From Meridianimarinicoccus roseus (GTDB lineage: Bacteria > Pseudomonadota > Alphaproteobacteria > Rhodobacterales > Rhodobacteraceae): 64,000 nt of DNA. The notes under the pieces were generated by a model. The model worked only from the letters and a program-made list of their open reading frames with translations. It did not search any database and was not told the DNA's origin. Position 1 is the stretch's first letter, and every line of letters starts with the position of its first letter. Shown piece after piece: positions 17,622-26,659 of this stretch. Position numbers and translations under genes: made by a program. The stretch covers positions 1-64,000 of the forward strand of contig NZ_QGKU01000015.1 in assembly GCF_003172915.1 (NCBI RefSeq), read 5' to 3'.

Positions 17622-18207
17622 GTCCGAACAGGAAGGCGGCGCCCGTCGCGGCGACCAGCCCGCCGCCGACCCGCACGGCGACGCGCCCGCCCGGCCAGCG
17701 CGTCAGCATCCCCAGCGTGATACCGGCGAGGTGCAGCGCGCCGGTTGCGATGACGAAGCCCAGCGAATAGCCGATCGGGCCAGCCGCTTCGGGCAGTTCG
17801 GTGCCGTGGGCATGACCGTGGAACACCGCGAAGGCGCCCACCAGTGCTGCGGCCACCCAGAGCGGCGGGCGCAGCGCCAGTGCCACCATCGCGCCGAGGA
17901 CGATGGCGGAGGCGGCGATCCCTGCCTCGACGGCGGGCAGCGGCACGCCCAGCACCCCAAGCGCGCCGCCCATCGCCATCACCAGCGGAAACACCACCGG
18001 CAGCAACCACAATGCAGGCGCGCCCAGGAACGCACCCCAAAGACCGACCGCGACCATCGCGACCACGTGATCCAGCCCAAGCACGGGGTGCAACAGGCCG
18101 GAAACGAACCCGCTGTCGCCTGCAAGTTCACTATGGGCGAGAGCTGGGGCGGCGAGTGCGGTCAGGGCAAGGGCGCAAAGCGGCGCTGCGAGGGTCGTGC
18201 GGGTCAT
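17614..18207 (-). CDS. hupE: HupE/UreJ family protein, probable Ni/Co permease
   Basis: The 197-residue membrane protein has a cleavable signal (ending APALA) and the mature N-terminus HSELAG. The family hallmark HPVLGLDHVVAMVAVGLWGA is present, as is a second His-rich helix AFAVFHGHAHGTELPEA. HupE proteins mediate nickel or cobalt uptake; cobalt would fit the cobalamin genes 5 kb away, but no hydrogenase or urease genes are in the window, so the metal is inferred. About five to six further helices are visible. It is coupled to the downstream HupE-like gene by overlap. Confidence 0.85.
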   Translation of the reverse strand: MTRTTLAAPLCALALTALAAPALAHSELAGDSGFVSGLLHPVLGLDHVVAMVAVGLWGAFLGAPALWLLPVVFPLVMAMGGALGVLGVPLPAVEAGIAASAIVLGAMVALALRPPLWVAAALVGAFAVFHGHAHGTELPEAAGPIGYSLGFVIATGALHLAGITLGMLTRWPGGRVAVRVGGGLVAATGAAFLFGLA

Positions 18208-18335
18208 GGTGAATGCGGGTCCTTCTGGCTGATGCTGTGCCGGGCAGCGAGGGCGCCGGGATCGGGTAAAGCCTAGCGGAGCGCGCGGGATCGGCCCAGT
18301 CCGAAAGCGGCGCGCGGGCCCGGAAAACTTGATGG

Positions 18336-18364
18336 TTGCACGCGTCCTTCCGCCCGGCTATACG
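18336..18364 (+). promoter_or_regulatory. Candidate sigma-70 promoter for rpmI-rplT
   Basis: TTGCAC at 18336-18341 and TATACG at 18359-18364 are separated by 17 bases and stand about 80 bases upstream of the rpmI ATG. This is the best -35/-10 pair in the gap between hupE and rpmI. The rest of 18208-18335 shows nothing clear. Confidence 0.4.
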
Positions 18365-18444
18365 GCGCGCTCAATCGACCGCGCGACCGGCCACGAGTGG
18401 CATGCCGAGTCGCGTGAAAACCGCCCGTTCGAAAGGAGCAGGAA

Positions 18445-18645
18445 ATGCCCAAGATGAAAACGAAGTCGAGCGCGAAAAAGCGCTTCAAGGTGACGGCCTC
18501 GGGCCGCGTCGTGGCTGGCCAGGCTGGCAAGCGTCACGGCATGATCAAACGGACGACGAAGTTCATCCGCACGGCGCGCGGGACCACGATCCTGTCGAAG
18601 CCGGACGAGAAGATCGTCAAGTCCTACATGCCCTACGCCCGCTAA
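18445..18645 (+). CDS. rpmI: 50S ribosomal protein L35
   Basis: The 66-residue basic protein [20 protein letters not shown]... is an unmistakable L35, with the RHG and IRTARGTT segments in place and the C-terminus [19 protein letters not shown] precedes the ATG. It is followed after 12 bases by rplT, the usual pair; infC is not next to it here. Expression is probably driven by the promoter noted just upstream. Confidence 0.97.
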   Translation: MPKMKTKSSAKKRFKVTASGRVVAGQAGKRHGMIKRTTKFIRTARGTTILSKPDEKIVKSYMPYAR

Positions 18646-18657
18646 GGAGGTTCACCC

Positions 18658-19023
18658 ATGTCGCGCACCAAAGGGGGCACGGTCACCCACGCCCGTCACA
18701 AGAAGATCACCGATTCCGCGAAGGGCTATTACGGCCGTCGCAAGAACACGTTCAAGGTCGCCGCGCAGGCGGTGGACAAGGCGAACCAATACGCCACCCG
18801 CGACCGCAAGACCCGCAAGCGCAATTTCCGCGCGCTGTGGATCCAGCGGATCAACGCCGGCGTCCGCGAGTTCGACGTGACGATGACCTATTCGCGTTTC
18901 ATTAACGGCCTGACGCTGGCCGGGATCGAAGTGGACCGCAAGGTTCTGGCCGATCTCGCCGTGAATGAGCCCGCCGCGTTCAACGCGATCGTCGAAAAGG
19001 CCCGTGCCGCACTTCCGGCCTGA
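18658..19023 (+). CDS. rplT: 50S ribosomal protein L20
   Basis: The 121-residue RNA-binding protein has the canonical N-terminus [17 protein letters not shown], the [16 protein letters not shown] helix and the C-terminal [13 protein letters not shown]20 binds 23S rRNA early in 50S assembly. TAAGGAGG lies between rpmI and rplT at good spacing. A strong stem-loop terminator follows 20 bases after the stop. Confidence 0.97.
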   Translation: MSRTKGGTVTHARHKKITDSAKGYYGRRKNTFKVAAQAVDKANQYATRDRKTRKRNFRALWIQRINAGVREFDVTMTYSRFINGLTLAGIEVDRKVLADLAVNEPAAFNAIVEKARAALPA

Positions 19024-19040
19024 GCTTTTCGCGGAATTTG

Positions 19041-19077
19041 AAAAACCGCCGCCCGGAGCGATCCGGGCGGCGGTTTG
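19041..19077 (+). terminator. Rho-independent terminator of rpmI-rplT
   Basis: AACCGCCGCCCGGA (19044-19057) pairs with TCCGGGCGGCGGTT (19062-19075) around GCGA, giving a 14-bp stem preceded by an A-run and followed by a short T-run. Its position just after rplT supports the call. Confidence 0.85.
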
Positions 19078-19194
19078 CGTTTGTGAAGCGGGCGATCCGG
19101 ATGCGGGGGACAGTGATCCTGAAAAGGTGCCGCTCGGCAGTATCACGGAGCGTTGGGCGGAATGACGCGAGCCGAGAACCGCCCGAGGTGGAGC

Positions 19195-19914
19195 GCCAGG
19201 CATCCCGCCCCCGCCAAGCCATTGAGTCCAAGCGTGAAACGGCTTTTCTTTGCGTATTGCGTGGCTGGGCGACGCGGCTGCGTTGGCCCTGATCAATCCG
19301 CACGATCCTGTCCGTCAGCCCAAGCGGGGCGATGACCTTTTCGCCAAGCAGATCGACGAACGGCTTGCCTTCGTGCATCGCCATGGCGTCCCGCAGAAGT
19401 CCGCTCCCGAATTTCGAACGGGTGTGGCGACGCCTTAAACGGATCGCCTTGCCTGCGAGGTGCCGCACCCACGCCACCAGATCGGCGCGTAAATATCTCA
19501 TACGGGCCCTCGGGACCCTGGTTCAGCAGGGCTTTTCATAGGGGCATGTAAATGTTCGGAAGGCCGCAGGTGTGCAACGTCAAGCTTTCGGGTGTGATCC
19601 AGCCCGGAACATCGGCCAATTCGCCGGAGCGGTCGCGCAGGAGCGCACGTGGATCGACTTTGCCTTCCTACGTCAACAGGCACCGCAGGATGGCCGTGAA
19701 CACCTTGCTGACCGACCCGATCTGGAAGATCAGGTCGTCGTAAGGCATTCCGCCACCCGTGCGCCCAACGCGATGACTGTGGCGGCCAGTCGCGAAGGAT
19801 AACACCGTCGGCGGTACGCGAGTGGCCTTCGTAAGCCAGCATCACGGCTAGCAGGCGGTCGGTCGTCTGATCGGCGCCCATGGTAACCCGCATGGTTGAG
19901 TCACATCGGAGCAC
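19195..19914 (-). pseudogene. Degenerate class C beta-lactamase-like serine hydrolase
   Basis: No intact frame spans this stretch, but fragments of one serine hydrolase can be read in order on the minus strand in different frames. First comes MPYDDLIFQIGSVSKVFTAIL, with the SxxK active-site motif SVSK (about 19690-19755). Then comes PRALLRDRSGELADVPGWIT with a following LTLHTCGLPNIY (about 19560-19660). Then come FGSGLLRDAMAMHEGKPF and EKVIAPLGLTDRI (about 19300-19410), and finally traces such as GGGGMPGAP. These match the order expected in the beta-lactamase/esterase family. Several frameshifts, stops and apparent deletions, including the YxN region, mean it is non-functional. This pseudogene explains most of the 978-base gap between rplT and the GST gene. 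Confidence 0.75.
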
Positions 19915-20001
19915 GATAGTCAGCGACTTAAGGTGCGCCGAGTTGCCCGAGCGACCTGGGGCAGCTAGCCGCGTGGGGAAGAAAGCGCGCGACGGGCCGG
20001 G

Positions 20002-20703
20002 TCAGTCGCGGGCCGGTGTGTTCCAACCCTTCTGCACGGCGGGGCGAGCCTCGAACCGTTCGATATAGGCCTGCACATTGGGCAGATTGCGGATGCCGGT
20101 CACTTCGCCTGCTTTGTAGAACTTTTCGATCGTGGCGAGCCACGGGGCCAGCGCGATATCGGCGATGGAAAACTCGCCAGCGATCCAGTCGCGCCCGTCC
20201 AGCCGCTTCTCGATAACCGACAGCAGGCGGCGCGCCTCGGTGATGTAGCGGTCACGCGGGCGTGGGTCTTCGATCTCGGAACCCTTGAAGGCGTGGAAAA
20301 AGCCCAACTGTCCGAACATCGGACCGACGCCGCCCATCTGGAACATCAGCCATTGCAACACTTCGTACTTCTGCGCCGGGGTCTCGCCCATCAGCTTGCC
20401 GGTCTTCTCGGCGAGGTAGACGAGGATCGCGCCGCTCTCGAACAGCGGCAGCGGCGCTCCGTCCGGCCCGTCGGGGTCGATGATCGCGGGGATCTTGTTG
20501 TTCGGATTCAGCGACAGAAAGGCGTCGGACTTCACGTCGGCGTCCGACAGCGTGACCTTGTGCGCTTCGTAGGGCAAACCAAGCTCCTCCAGCGCGATTG
20601 AGATCTTCACGCCGTTGGGCGTGGGGTAGGAATATAGCTGGATGCGGTCGGGGTGCTGCGCGGGCCAGCGCGCGGTGATCGGGAAGGGGCTGAGGTCGGT
20701 CAT
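20002..20703 (-). CDS. Nu-class glutathione S-transferase (YfcG/YghU-like)
   Basis: The 233-residue cytosolic protein shows IQLYSYPTPNGVKISIALEE, with the Thr-Pro-Asn motif that replaces the catalytic Cys in YfcG-type disulfide-bond oxidoreductases. It continues NPNNKIPAIIDPDGPDG, LFESGAILVYLAEKTGKL and a C-terminal all-helical domain with LQWLMFQMGGVGPMFGQ. These closely parallel E. coli YfcG. The start at 20703 gives a normal N-terminus; upstream codons are open but unrelated. It is monocistronic, between a pseudogene and rpsU. Confidence 0.9.
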   Translation of the reverse strand: MTDLSPFPITARWPAQHPDRIQLYSYPTPNGVKISIALEELGLPYEAHKVTLSDADVKSDAFLSLNPNNKIPAIIDPDGPDGAPLPLFESGAILVYLAEKTGKLMGETPAQKYEVLQWLMFQMGGVGPMFGQLGFFHAFKGSEIEDPRPRDRYITEARRLLSVIEKRLDGRDWIAGEFSIADIALAPWLATIEKFYKAGEVTGIRNLPNVQAYIERFEARPAVQKGWNTPARD

Positions 20704-20823
20704 GGATACTCCGGCGAATTTGAGTGATTGCTCATACCTAGGCCGGACCTTGTGCCGCCGAAACCCCCTCACCTGTGCGCGGATCGTGATGGCCGTGTTC
20801 GGGGATGCGCGCAACATCGCGTC

Positions 20824-20845
20824 ACTGTGACTGTGACTGTGACTG
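20824..20845. repeat. Short hexanucleotide tandem repeat (ACTGTG x3.7)
   Basis: ACTGTG is repeated three and two-thirds times without error in the gap between the GST gene and the rpsU terminator. It is non-coding, and its length is small enough to be chance slippage. Confidence 0.6.
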
Positions 20846-20854
20846 CCGGGCAGC

Positions 20855-20886
20855 AAAAAACCCCCGGACTGTTGCCGCGGGGGTTT
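20855..20886 (-). terminator. Rho-independent terminator of rpsU
   Basis: On the minus strand AAACCCCCG (20886-20878) pairs with CGGGGGTTT (20866-20858), and the T-run continues to 20855. This is a textbook terminator about 40 bases after the rpsU stop. Confidence 0.88.
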
Positions 20887-20928
20887 CGTGTAGGACGACA
20901 CGTGCCGTCGGTCTGCGATGCCGATGCT

Positions 20929-21135
20929 TCAGAGAAGCCCTTCGCGCTGCGCCTTCTTGCGTGCGAGCTTGCGGGCACGGCGAATCGCCTCCGCCTTCTC
21001 GCGCGCCTTCTTCTCGGACGGCTTCTCGAAATGCTGCTTGAGCTTCATTTCCCGAAACACGCCTTCGCGCTGGAGCTTTTTCTTCAACGCACGAAGCGCC
21101 TGATCGACATTATTGTCGCGGACACTGACCTGCAT
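20929..21135 (-). CDS. rpsU: 30S ribosomal protein S21
   Basis: The 68-residue, very basic protein begins [20 protein letters not shown] and continues with the S21 signature [21 protein letters not shown]. The C-terminal half is a run of Arg/Lys/Ala helix. It is complete and of normal alphaproteobacterial length. An AGGTGGTGA sequence precedes the ATG. It has its own promoter candidate and terminator, so it appears monocistronic. Confidence 0.97.
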   Translation of the reverse strand: MQVSVRDNNVDQALRALKKKLQREGVFREMKLKQHFEKPSEKKAREKAEAIRRARKLARKKAQREGLL

Positions 21136-21187
21136 GTGGTGTCACCACCTTTCTAGGTTAAAGTTGCATGTAATTGCAGGAAGTGGC

Positions 21188-21216
21188 GACATAGCAAAGC
21201 CCCGCTAGTTTGTCCA
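21188..21216 (-). promoter_or_regulatory. Candidate sigma-70 promoter for rpsU
   Basis: Reading the minus strand, TGGACA (21216-21211) and TATGTC (21193-21188) are 17 bases apart and would start transcription about 45 bases before the rpsU ATG. Confidence 0.4.
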
Positions 21217-21246
21217 GACGGATGCCGAACCATGACAGGAGAGACG

Positions 21247-21951
21247 ATGACCGATGCACCTTCTTCGCCCGATGGCGTGACCGCCCGGTTACTGGAGGCG
21301 ATCACGCCGCATGTTCCCTTTGATGGCTGGTCGCAGAAGGCTTTCCGCATGGCCGTTGCCGACGCGGGGGTCGAGATGGCGGTGGCCGATGCCGTCTGCC
21401 CGCGCGGGGCGGTAGACCTTGCGGTCGCCTATCACCGGGCGGGCGACGCCGAGATGGTGCGCCGCATCCATGCCGCCGAAATGGGTGAGATGCGGTTCCG
21501 TGACCGCGTGGCCGCCGCCGTGCGGTTCCGGCTGGAGGCCGTGGAGGACAAGGAACTGGTGCGACGCGGCAGCACGCTATTCGCGCTGCCGATGTATGCC
21601 GGAGACGGCGCGCGGCTGGTCTGGGGCACGGTGGACAGGATCTGGGACACGCTGGGCGACACGGCGCGTGATTATAACTGGTACACCAAACGCGCGACCC
21701 TGGCCGGGGTCTATTCGGCCACGGTGCTCTACTGGCTGGGCGACGACAGCGACGACAACGCGCGCACTTGGGCATTCCTCGACCGGCGCGTCGACGACGT
21801 TATGCGGATCGAGAAGGCGAAGTCGCAGGCCCGCGAGAACGCCCTGCTGAAGCCGCTGGTCTCGGGGGCCGAACAGGCGCTGGCCTGGGTCAAGGCCCCG
21901 GACCGGGGACCGCGCACCGATATGCCGGGATCGTGGCAGGGGCCGCGTTGA
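21247..21951 (+). CDS. COQ9 family ubiquinone biosynthesis protein
   Basis: The 234-residue protein matches alphaproteobacterial COQ9, a lipid-binding TetR-fold protein that presents quinone intermediates to the COQ7 hydroxylase. Visible are TARLLEAITPHVPFDGWSQKA, the core WDTLGDTARDYNWYTKRATLAGVYSATVLYWLGDDS (key residues W, D, NWYTKR and LYW) and TWAFLDRRVDDVMRIEK. ATG 21247 is chosen over ATG 21232 because AGGAGA stands seven bases upstream. It is divergent from rpsU. Confidence 0.92.
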   Translation: MTDAPSSPDGVTARLLEAITPHVPFDGWSQKAFRMAVADAGVEMAVADAVCPRGAVDLAVAYHRAGDAEMVRRIHAAEMGEMRFRDRVAAAVRFRLEAVEDKELVRRGSTLFALPMYAGDGARLVWGTVDRIWDTLGDTARDYNWYTKRATLAGVYSATVLYWLGDDSDDNARTWAFLDRRVDDVMRIEKAKSQARENALLKPLVSGAEQALAWVKAPDRGPRTDMPGSWQGPR

Positions 21952-22036
21952 CTTCTTCCGACCTGCCGCATTTGACCCGCGCAGACCCAGCGGTTAACCT
22001 TTATCAAGTATGATTTTTTTCAAGGGAGAATGCCAG

Positions 22037-23356
22037 GTGAAAAGGTTTTGGGTCGGCTGCGTCGCCGCGGGACTTGTCGGCGGCGCTCTTGCGGCCGGGC
22101 AGGCCGGAGCGGCATCCATCTTTCAGGTGACGACGACGCAGGCCGTCACGCAGGATATCCTGACGCTGAGGGGCCATCCCGGATACAGGGACCCGAACCC
22201 GTTCCTTGCCGATCCCTACATCTTCTTCGACGAACATGTTCGCATCCTGACCCAGGAGGCCGATGTGTGGGACCCGTCCCAGATACCGACGTCGCCGACG
22301 CAGATTCCGTTCCCCGGCGACTACAACGTCATAAGTTCCGCCGATGTGACGGGTACCTGGACATTCAATGCCGACTTCCTGACTGGTATCGACACGGGGC
22401 GCATCGCGACGGATCAGGACGACGCACAGTTCCTCGGGCGCACTGCGGCGGTATCCAGCTTCCGTGCCCGGGCGAACGGAACAGATGTCGGCAGCGGCGT
22501 GACGATCAGCACGGCTGTTTACGCTCTGAACGACCTCGTGGTCGGCGTCGGGGGAGAGCGGCTTGACGTCATCGGGATCGTCGCGGAAGAAGCGCCGCAG
22601 GCTCATATCGAAACGGATGGGATCATCCTGTTCCTTGGCGGCGCCGACAACTGGTTCGAAACCGCGGCGGGTAGCATACCGAATTTCAACGACATCGTCG
22701 TCTCTGCCATCGAGAACAGGGAGGTTCTCAGCGACTCGAACGGCGACGAGCTTTTCGAGTCGCTGATATCGAACGACGCCGGTGCCTATCCGCTTCGTTT
22801 CTCCGGGTTCGGGGCCGCAGATGGTTCGAGTGAGCAGTCGCCGCTGCTGCCCGACTCCGTGTCCGCAGGACCGGGGAGTTCACCTGCCTTTAGCTTCGAC
22901 GTGGCGTCCGCCGGGACGAACTTAGTCTTCATCGATCCCGAGATCGCGGTCGGCTACACTTACGAACTGGTCGGCGGCGGCACGGTAGCTGCGTTCCAAG
23001 CGCCTACGCTTGGGGCCGTGAACGATCCGGACGGCTACACGCTGGTTCTGCCGGATGGAACGACCTTCAATGTTCTGCCCGGAGACATGGTCGATTTCGT
23101 CGCCGAAGGATACGGCAACGTCACCACGTTCGACATCATCGGCATCAGCGAGGCCCTGATGATCGATCCGCTCGACGCCACGACGTTTGTCGCCGGGTTC
23201 CTGTTCAACGGTACCGGAGCAGGGTCAAACATGCTCCAGACCGCAATTGTCGTGGATACGGACGCGGCGGTGCCTCTGCCACCTGCCGTAGCGCTGTTGT
23301 TGGCCGGTCTGGGCGGGCTGGGACTGGTATCGCGGCGCGGTCGGCGCGCCGCGTGA
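22037..23356 (+). CDS. Exported protein with VPLPA-type C-terminal sorting signal
   Basis: The 439-residue product has a signal peptide (VKRFWVGCVAAGLVGGALAA, cleaved near AGA-AS), a long beta-rich region low in Cys with Asp/Gly-rich loops, and a C-terminal tripartite tag: VPLPPAVALLLAGLGGLGLV followed by SRRGRRAA. This is the PEP-CTERM-like VPLPA signal of roseobacters, thought to be handled by an exosortase. No exosortase is in the window, and no enzymatic domain is recognised. GTG 22037 has GGGAGA seven bases upstream; the ATG at 22010 lacks an RBS. It overlaps the next gene by four bases (GTGA). Confidence 0.8.
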   Translation: MKRFWVGCVAAGLVGGALAAGQAGAASIFQVTTTQAVTQDILTLRGHPGYRDPNPFLADPYIFFDEHVRILTQEADVWDPSQIPTSPTQIPFPGDYNVISSADVTGTWTFNADFLTGIDTGRIATDQDDAQFLGRTAAVSSFRARANGTDVGSGVTISTAVYALNDLVVGVGGERLDVIGIVAEEAPQAHIETDGIILFLGGADNWFETAAGSIPNFNDIVVSAIENREVLSDSNGDELFESLISNDAGAYPLRFSGFGAADGSSEQSPLLPDSVSAGPGSSPAFSFDVASAGTNLVFIDPEIAVGYTYELVGGGTVAAFQAPTLGAVNDPDGYTLVLPDGTTFNVLPGDMVDFVAEGYGNVTTFDIIGISEALMIDPLDATTFVAGFLFNGTGAGSNMLQTAIVVDTDAAVPLPPAVALLLAGLGGLGLVSRRGRRAA

Positions 23357-23952
23357 TCCGGCGCTGCATCGGCCGGGCGGCGCTTCCGGTGGCCGTTGCC
23401 GTTGCCGTGGCGGCGACGACCCCCGCATCCCCGGCACAGGCGCAGCAGCATGAGACCCGGCCCTATGTCGTCGAAGGACCGGGCCGTGCCTCCTGCGCAG
23501 ATTTCGTGGCCTGGGCTCCGGGCGGTGAAGAAAGGCGGCTCGGGGCGGCATGGCTGACCGGATACATGACGGCCCATCACCGCTTGATGCCGGGCGTGTT
23601 CGATCTGACCGCGTGGCAGACGCCCGCCCTGCTTATGGGTTTGATGGAGCAGTATTGCACGTCGAACCCGGACGCGATCGTGGAGCGGGGCGCGCAGGAA
23701 CTGGTCGCCTATCTCACCCCACGGGCGCTGACCGAAGAGGCCGAACTGGTCGCGGTGCGCAACGGCAGTGCCGTCGTGCTGGTGTATCGGCCCGTGCTGA
23801 CGCAGGTCCGCGACGGTTTGGTGGGGGCCGGGTTCGCCGCTGCGTCTGACGAGGCCGGGCTGATCGCGGCTCTGACCGCCTACCAGACAGCGCAGGGGCT
23901 GGAGCCGACGGGCCTGCCGGACCAGGCAACGCTGGCGCGGCTGCTGAAGTAA
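23353..23952 (+). CDS. Exported protein with C-terminal peptidoglycan-binding-like motif
   Basis: The 199-residue product starts with GTG inside the stop of the VPLPA gene. It has a signal peptide ending SPAQAQQ and a middle region with Cys in ASCADFVAW and MEQYCTSNPDAIVERGAQEL, an HdeA/Rap-like pattern that could form one disulfide. The C-terminal LIAALTAYQTAQGLEPTGLPDQATLARLLK looks like one PG_binding_1 repeat (key residues AYQ, GL, TG and TLARL). It is probably periplasmic. The coupling with the VPLPA gene suggests a joint envelope role, which is inference. Confidence 0.75.
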   Translation: MIRRCIGRAALPVAVAVAVAATTPASPAQAQQHETRPYVVEGPGRASCADFVAWAPGGEERRLGAAWLTGYMTAHHRLMPGVFDLTAWQTPALLMGLMEQYCTSNPDAIVERGAQELVAYLTPRALTEEAELVAVRNGSAVVLVYRPVLTQVRDGLVGAGFAAASDEAGLIAALTAYQTAQGLEPTGLPDQATLARLLK

Positions 23953-23991
23953 CGGCTTGCGCCGACTTCCCCGACGCGGTGTTATGACGGC

Positions 23992-24978
23992 ATGGACAAG
24001 ATGATGCGCGCAGTCGAAATATCGCAGCCCGGCGGGCCGGAGGTGCTGGTCCCGGTGGAGCGCCCCGTGCCGGTGCCGGGCGCCGATGACATCCTGATCC
24101 GGGTCGCCTTCGCCGGGGTGAACCGCCCCGATGCACTGCAGCGCGCCGGGGCGTACAAGGCGCCGCCGGGCGCGTCCGACCTGCCCGGTCTGGAAGCCGC
24201 GGGCGAGGTCGTGGCCGTGGGCGCGGCGGTCAGCCGCTTTTCGGTTGGCGACAGGGTCTGTGCGCTGCTGCCCGGCGGCGGCTATGCCGAGTATGTCACC
24301 ACGCCCGCCGCCCATGCCCTCCCGATCCCCGAAGGTCTGGATTTGCGCGCGGCAGCCTGCCTGCCAGAAACGTGCTTCACCGTCTGGTCCAATGTCGTGA
24401 TGCGCGGCGGGCTGACCGGAGGCGAACGGTTCCTCGTGCATGGCGGATCGTCGGGCATCGGCACGACGGCGATCCAGATCGCCGCCGCACTTGGCGCGCG
24501 CGTCTTCGCCACCGCCGGCAGCGCCGAGAAATGCGCGGTCTGCGAGAAACTGGGTGCGGAGCGGGCCATCAACTACCGAGAAGCCGATTTCGTGGAGGTG
24601 CTGCGCGCCGAGGGCGGGGCGGACGTGATCCTCGACATGGTCGGAGGCAGCTATATCGCGCGCAACGTCAAGGCACTGGCCGATGATGGGCGGCTGGTGC
24701 AGATCGCCTTCCTGGAAAGTCCCAAGGCGGAATTGAACTTCGCGCAGGTCATGCTGCGCCGTCTGACGATCACCGGATCGACCCTGCGCCCGCAATCGGA
24801 TGCCGCCAAGGCCCGCATCGCGCAGGCGCTGGAGGCAGAGGTCTGGCCGATGGTGAAAGCGGGTCGCCTTGAACCGGTGATAGACAGCGCCTTTCCGCTG
24901 GAGCGCGCAGCCGACGCCCATGCGCTGATGGAATCGAGCCGCCATATCGGCAAGATCGTGCTGGACGTGGCCCCCTGA
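23992..24978 (+). CDS. NAD(P)H quinone oxidoreductase, PIG3/Qor-like MDR
   Basis: Zinc-independent member of the medium-chain dehydrogenase family. The 328 residues show an N-terminal GroES-like part (MRAVEISQPGGPEVL, FAGVNRPDALQRAGAY), then the NADPH-binding VHGGSSGIGTTAIQIAAALGA and ANYRE-like INYREADFVEVL, and IAFLESPKAELNFAQVMLRRLTITGSTLR, diagnostic of the TP53I3/PIG3 group. The physiological quinone or aldehyde substrate is unknown. The ATG at 23992 is the first in frame; a second ATG follows three codons later. Confidence 0.92.
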   Translation: MDKMMRAVEISQPGGPEVLVPVERPVPVPGADDILIRVAFAGVNRPDALQRAGAYKAPPGASDLPGLEAAGEVVAVGAAVSRFSVGDRVCALLPGGGYAEYVTTPAAHALPIPEGLDLRAAACLPETCFTVWSNVVMRGGLTGGERFLVHGGSSGIGTTAIQIAAALGARVFATAGSAEKCAVCEKLGAERAINYREADFVEVLRAEGGADVILDMVGGSYIARNVKALADDGRLVQIAFLESPKAELNFAQVMLRRLTITGSTLRPQSDAAKARIAQALEAEVWPMVKAGRLEPVIDSAFPLERAADAHALMESSRHIGKIVLDVAP

Positions 24979-25147
24979 CACGGGGTCTGGGCCGGGGCCA
25001 CGCATGGCCCTGCTCCCGGTCGCAACCGACCTGACTTGATACAACTTTTACGTGTTAAGGGTGCTTTCGCTAATGTGTTTCGCGCCCGGGCCGTTGCTGT
25101 AGTGTGCAGGGCAACAGTCGGTTTGGTCAGCATGAAAGGCACACGGC

Positions 25148-25570
25148 ATGTCCCCATTGCGCGCAGCGAAGACCCGCCCCGACGCCGCCCGGTTGTCCGC
25201 CACGCTGGACCAGGGCTGGGATGATGTGTCTGAAGGTGGCGGTGCGGTCGCCATTGTGGTTCTGGGCTTCGCTTTTCTGGCGGGCTTTACGTTGGTCGCG
25301 CTTCTGTTCGGGCTGAGTGCCGTGGCCGCGCTGTTGCTGGGATGGGCCGGATCGCTGAGCTGCGTGGTGCTTGCCGTGCTTTACGGCGCGTGGCGCGAAT
25401 ATCGGGCGGCGCAGGTTTCCTGGCCGCGCACGCGCGATGGCCACGTCGCGGTCTGGGACGCCGACCTGAGCGCGGAGCGGCGCCACACCGCCACGATCAT
25501 CGACTGGGATGAGGACGCCATCATCGACGCTGTGCCGGTGCGCGAACACACCGGCAGCGGACGCAACTAG
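25148..25570 (+). CDS. Hypothetical two-helix membrane protein
   Basis: The 140-residue product has a polar N-terminus, two adjacent hydrophobic helices (AVAIVVLGFAFLAGFTLVAL and LSAVAALLLGWAGSLSCVVLAV) and a cytoplasmic tail with WPRTRDGHVAVWDADLSAERRHT and an acidic IIDWDEDAIIDAVPV end. I do not recognise the family. Third-position GC and codon choice agree with neighbours, which supports a real gene. The 169 bases before it contain no other gene. Confidence 0.6.
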   Translation: MSPLRAAKTRPDAARLSATLDQGWDDVSEGGGAVAIVVLGFAFLAGFTLVALLFGLSAVAALLLGWAGSLSCVVLAVLYGAWREYRAAQVSWPRTRDGHVAVWDADLSAERRHTATIIDWDEDAIIDAVPVREHTGSGRN

Positions 25571-25591
25571 ACGGCCGGCCCGCCGCCAAGA

Positions 25592-26521
25592 TCAATCCGA
25601 ATGCGTCAGAGCGAGGAACACGTCCTCCAAATCAGGTTCCTCGGTCGCGACGTCCCGCAGCGAAATACCAGCATCGCGCACCGCCTCCAGAATGGCGCCG
25701 GGCGTGATGTCGCTGCGGTTGAAATCAAAGGCGATCTTTCCGCCCGGCCGCTGGGTGACCTTCACGCCGCCGATCTGCGGCAGGGCGGCAGGTTCGTCTT
25801 CGGGGGTTATCACCAGCGTCTTGGCGTCGAGCCGCCCGAGCAGCGCCGAGGTCGTATCGCGCACGATCATATCGCCGTGGTTGATGATGGCGATCTCGTC
25901 GCACATCTGCTCGGCCTCTTCGAGGTAGTGGGTGGTCAGGATGATCGTCATCCCTTCGTCGTTCAGCTTGCGCACGTTCCGCCACAGCATCTGACGTAGC
26001 TCGATGTCCACACCGGCGGTCGGTTCGTCCAGCACAAGTATCTGCGGGCGATGCACCAGCGCCTTGCCGAGCAGCAGCCGCCGCCGCATCCCGCCCGACA
26101 GCGAACGGGCATAAGCGTCTGCCTTGTCGGCAAGGCCTATCATCTCGAGGATCTCGTCGGTGCGCCGTTCCGCTTTGGGCACGCCGTAAAGCCCCGCCTG
26201 CACCTCCAGCGCGCCACGGGGCGAGAAGAACGGGTCGAGGTTCAGTTCCTGCGGCATCACTCCGATCGCGGCGCGCGACTGGCGCGGGTTCACATCCTGG
26301 TCGAAGCCCCAGATCCGCACCTTGCCGCCGGTCTTCACCACGAGGCCGGCAAGAATGTTGATCAGTGTGGATTTGCCCGCACCGTTCGGGCCGAGCAGGC
26401 CGAAAATGGAGCCCGCGGGAATCGACAGGTCGATGCCCTTGAGCGCCTCTTTCGGTGCGGACTTGCCGTGCCCGGCATAGGTCTTGCGCACGCCTTCGAG
26501 TTCGATCGCGTTCTGTGACAT
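25592..26521 (-). CDS. ABC-2 type transporter ATP-binding protein
   Basis: The 309-residue ATPase carries Walker [10 protein letters not shown], the signature [19 protein letters not shown], Walker [13 protein letters not shown] and the H-loop [14 protein letters not shown]. It also has a C-terminal extension (about 225-309) typical of the YadG/CcmA-like drug and polysaccharide exporters. The N-terminus [31 protein letters not shown] is normal. No permease gene lies beside it; downstream, on the opposite strand, is the two-helix protein, so the membrane partner must lie elsewhere or be unrecognised. Confidence 0.9.
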   Translation of the reverse strand: MSQNAIELEGVRKTYAGHGKSAPKEALKGIDLSIPAGSIFGLLGPNGAGKSTLINILAGLVVKTGGKVRIWGFDQDVNPRQSRAAIGVMPQELNLDPFFSPRGALEVQAGLYGVPKAERRTDEILEMIGLADKADAYARSLSGGMRRRLLLGKALVHRPQILVLDEPTAGVDIELRQMLWRNVRKLNDEGMTIILTTHYLEEAEQMCDEIAIINHGDMIVRDTTSALLGRLDAKTLVITPEDEPAALPQIGGVKVTQRPGGKIAFDFNRSDITPGAILEAVRDAGISLRDVATEEPDLEDVFLALTHSD

Positions 26522-26659
26522 CTTGGCCCTCGTGCTTGCTGCGCGCCCCCGGCGGGCTTGCCGCGACGCAGCGGTTCAGTATTGTGTGCCCGATCTAAGC
26601 CGCCGCGGGCGCGGCGGCAACCGGACTGCCGGACAGCGAGCCATCAGGAAAGGATGCCA

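Noticed and set aside
21990-22010. TTAACC-like half CtrA site before the VPLPA gene at 22037
   Set aside because: Only one half-site; the partner is CAAG. Not distinguishable from chance.
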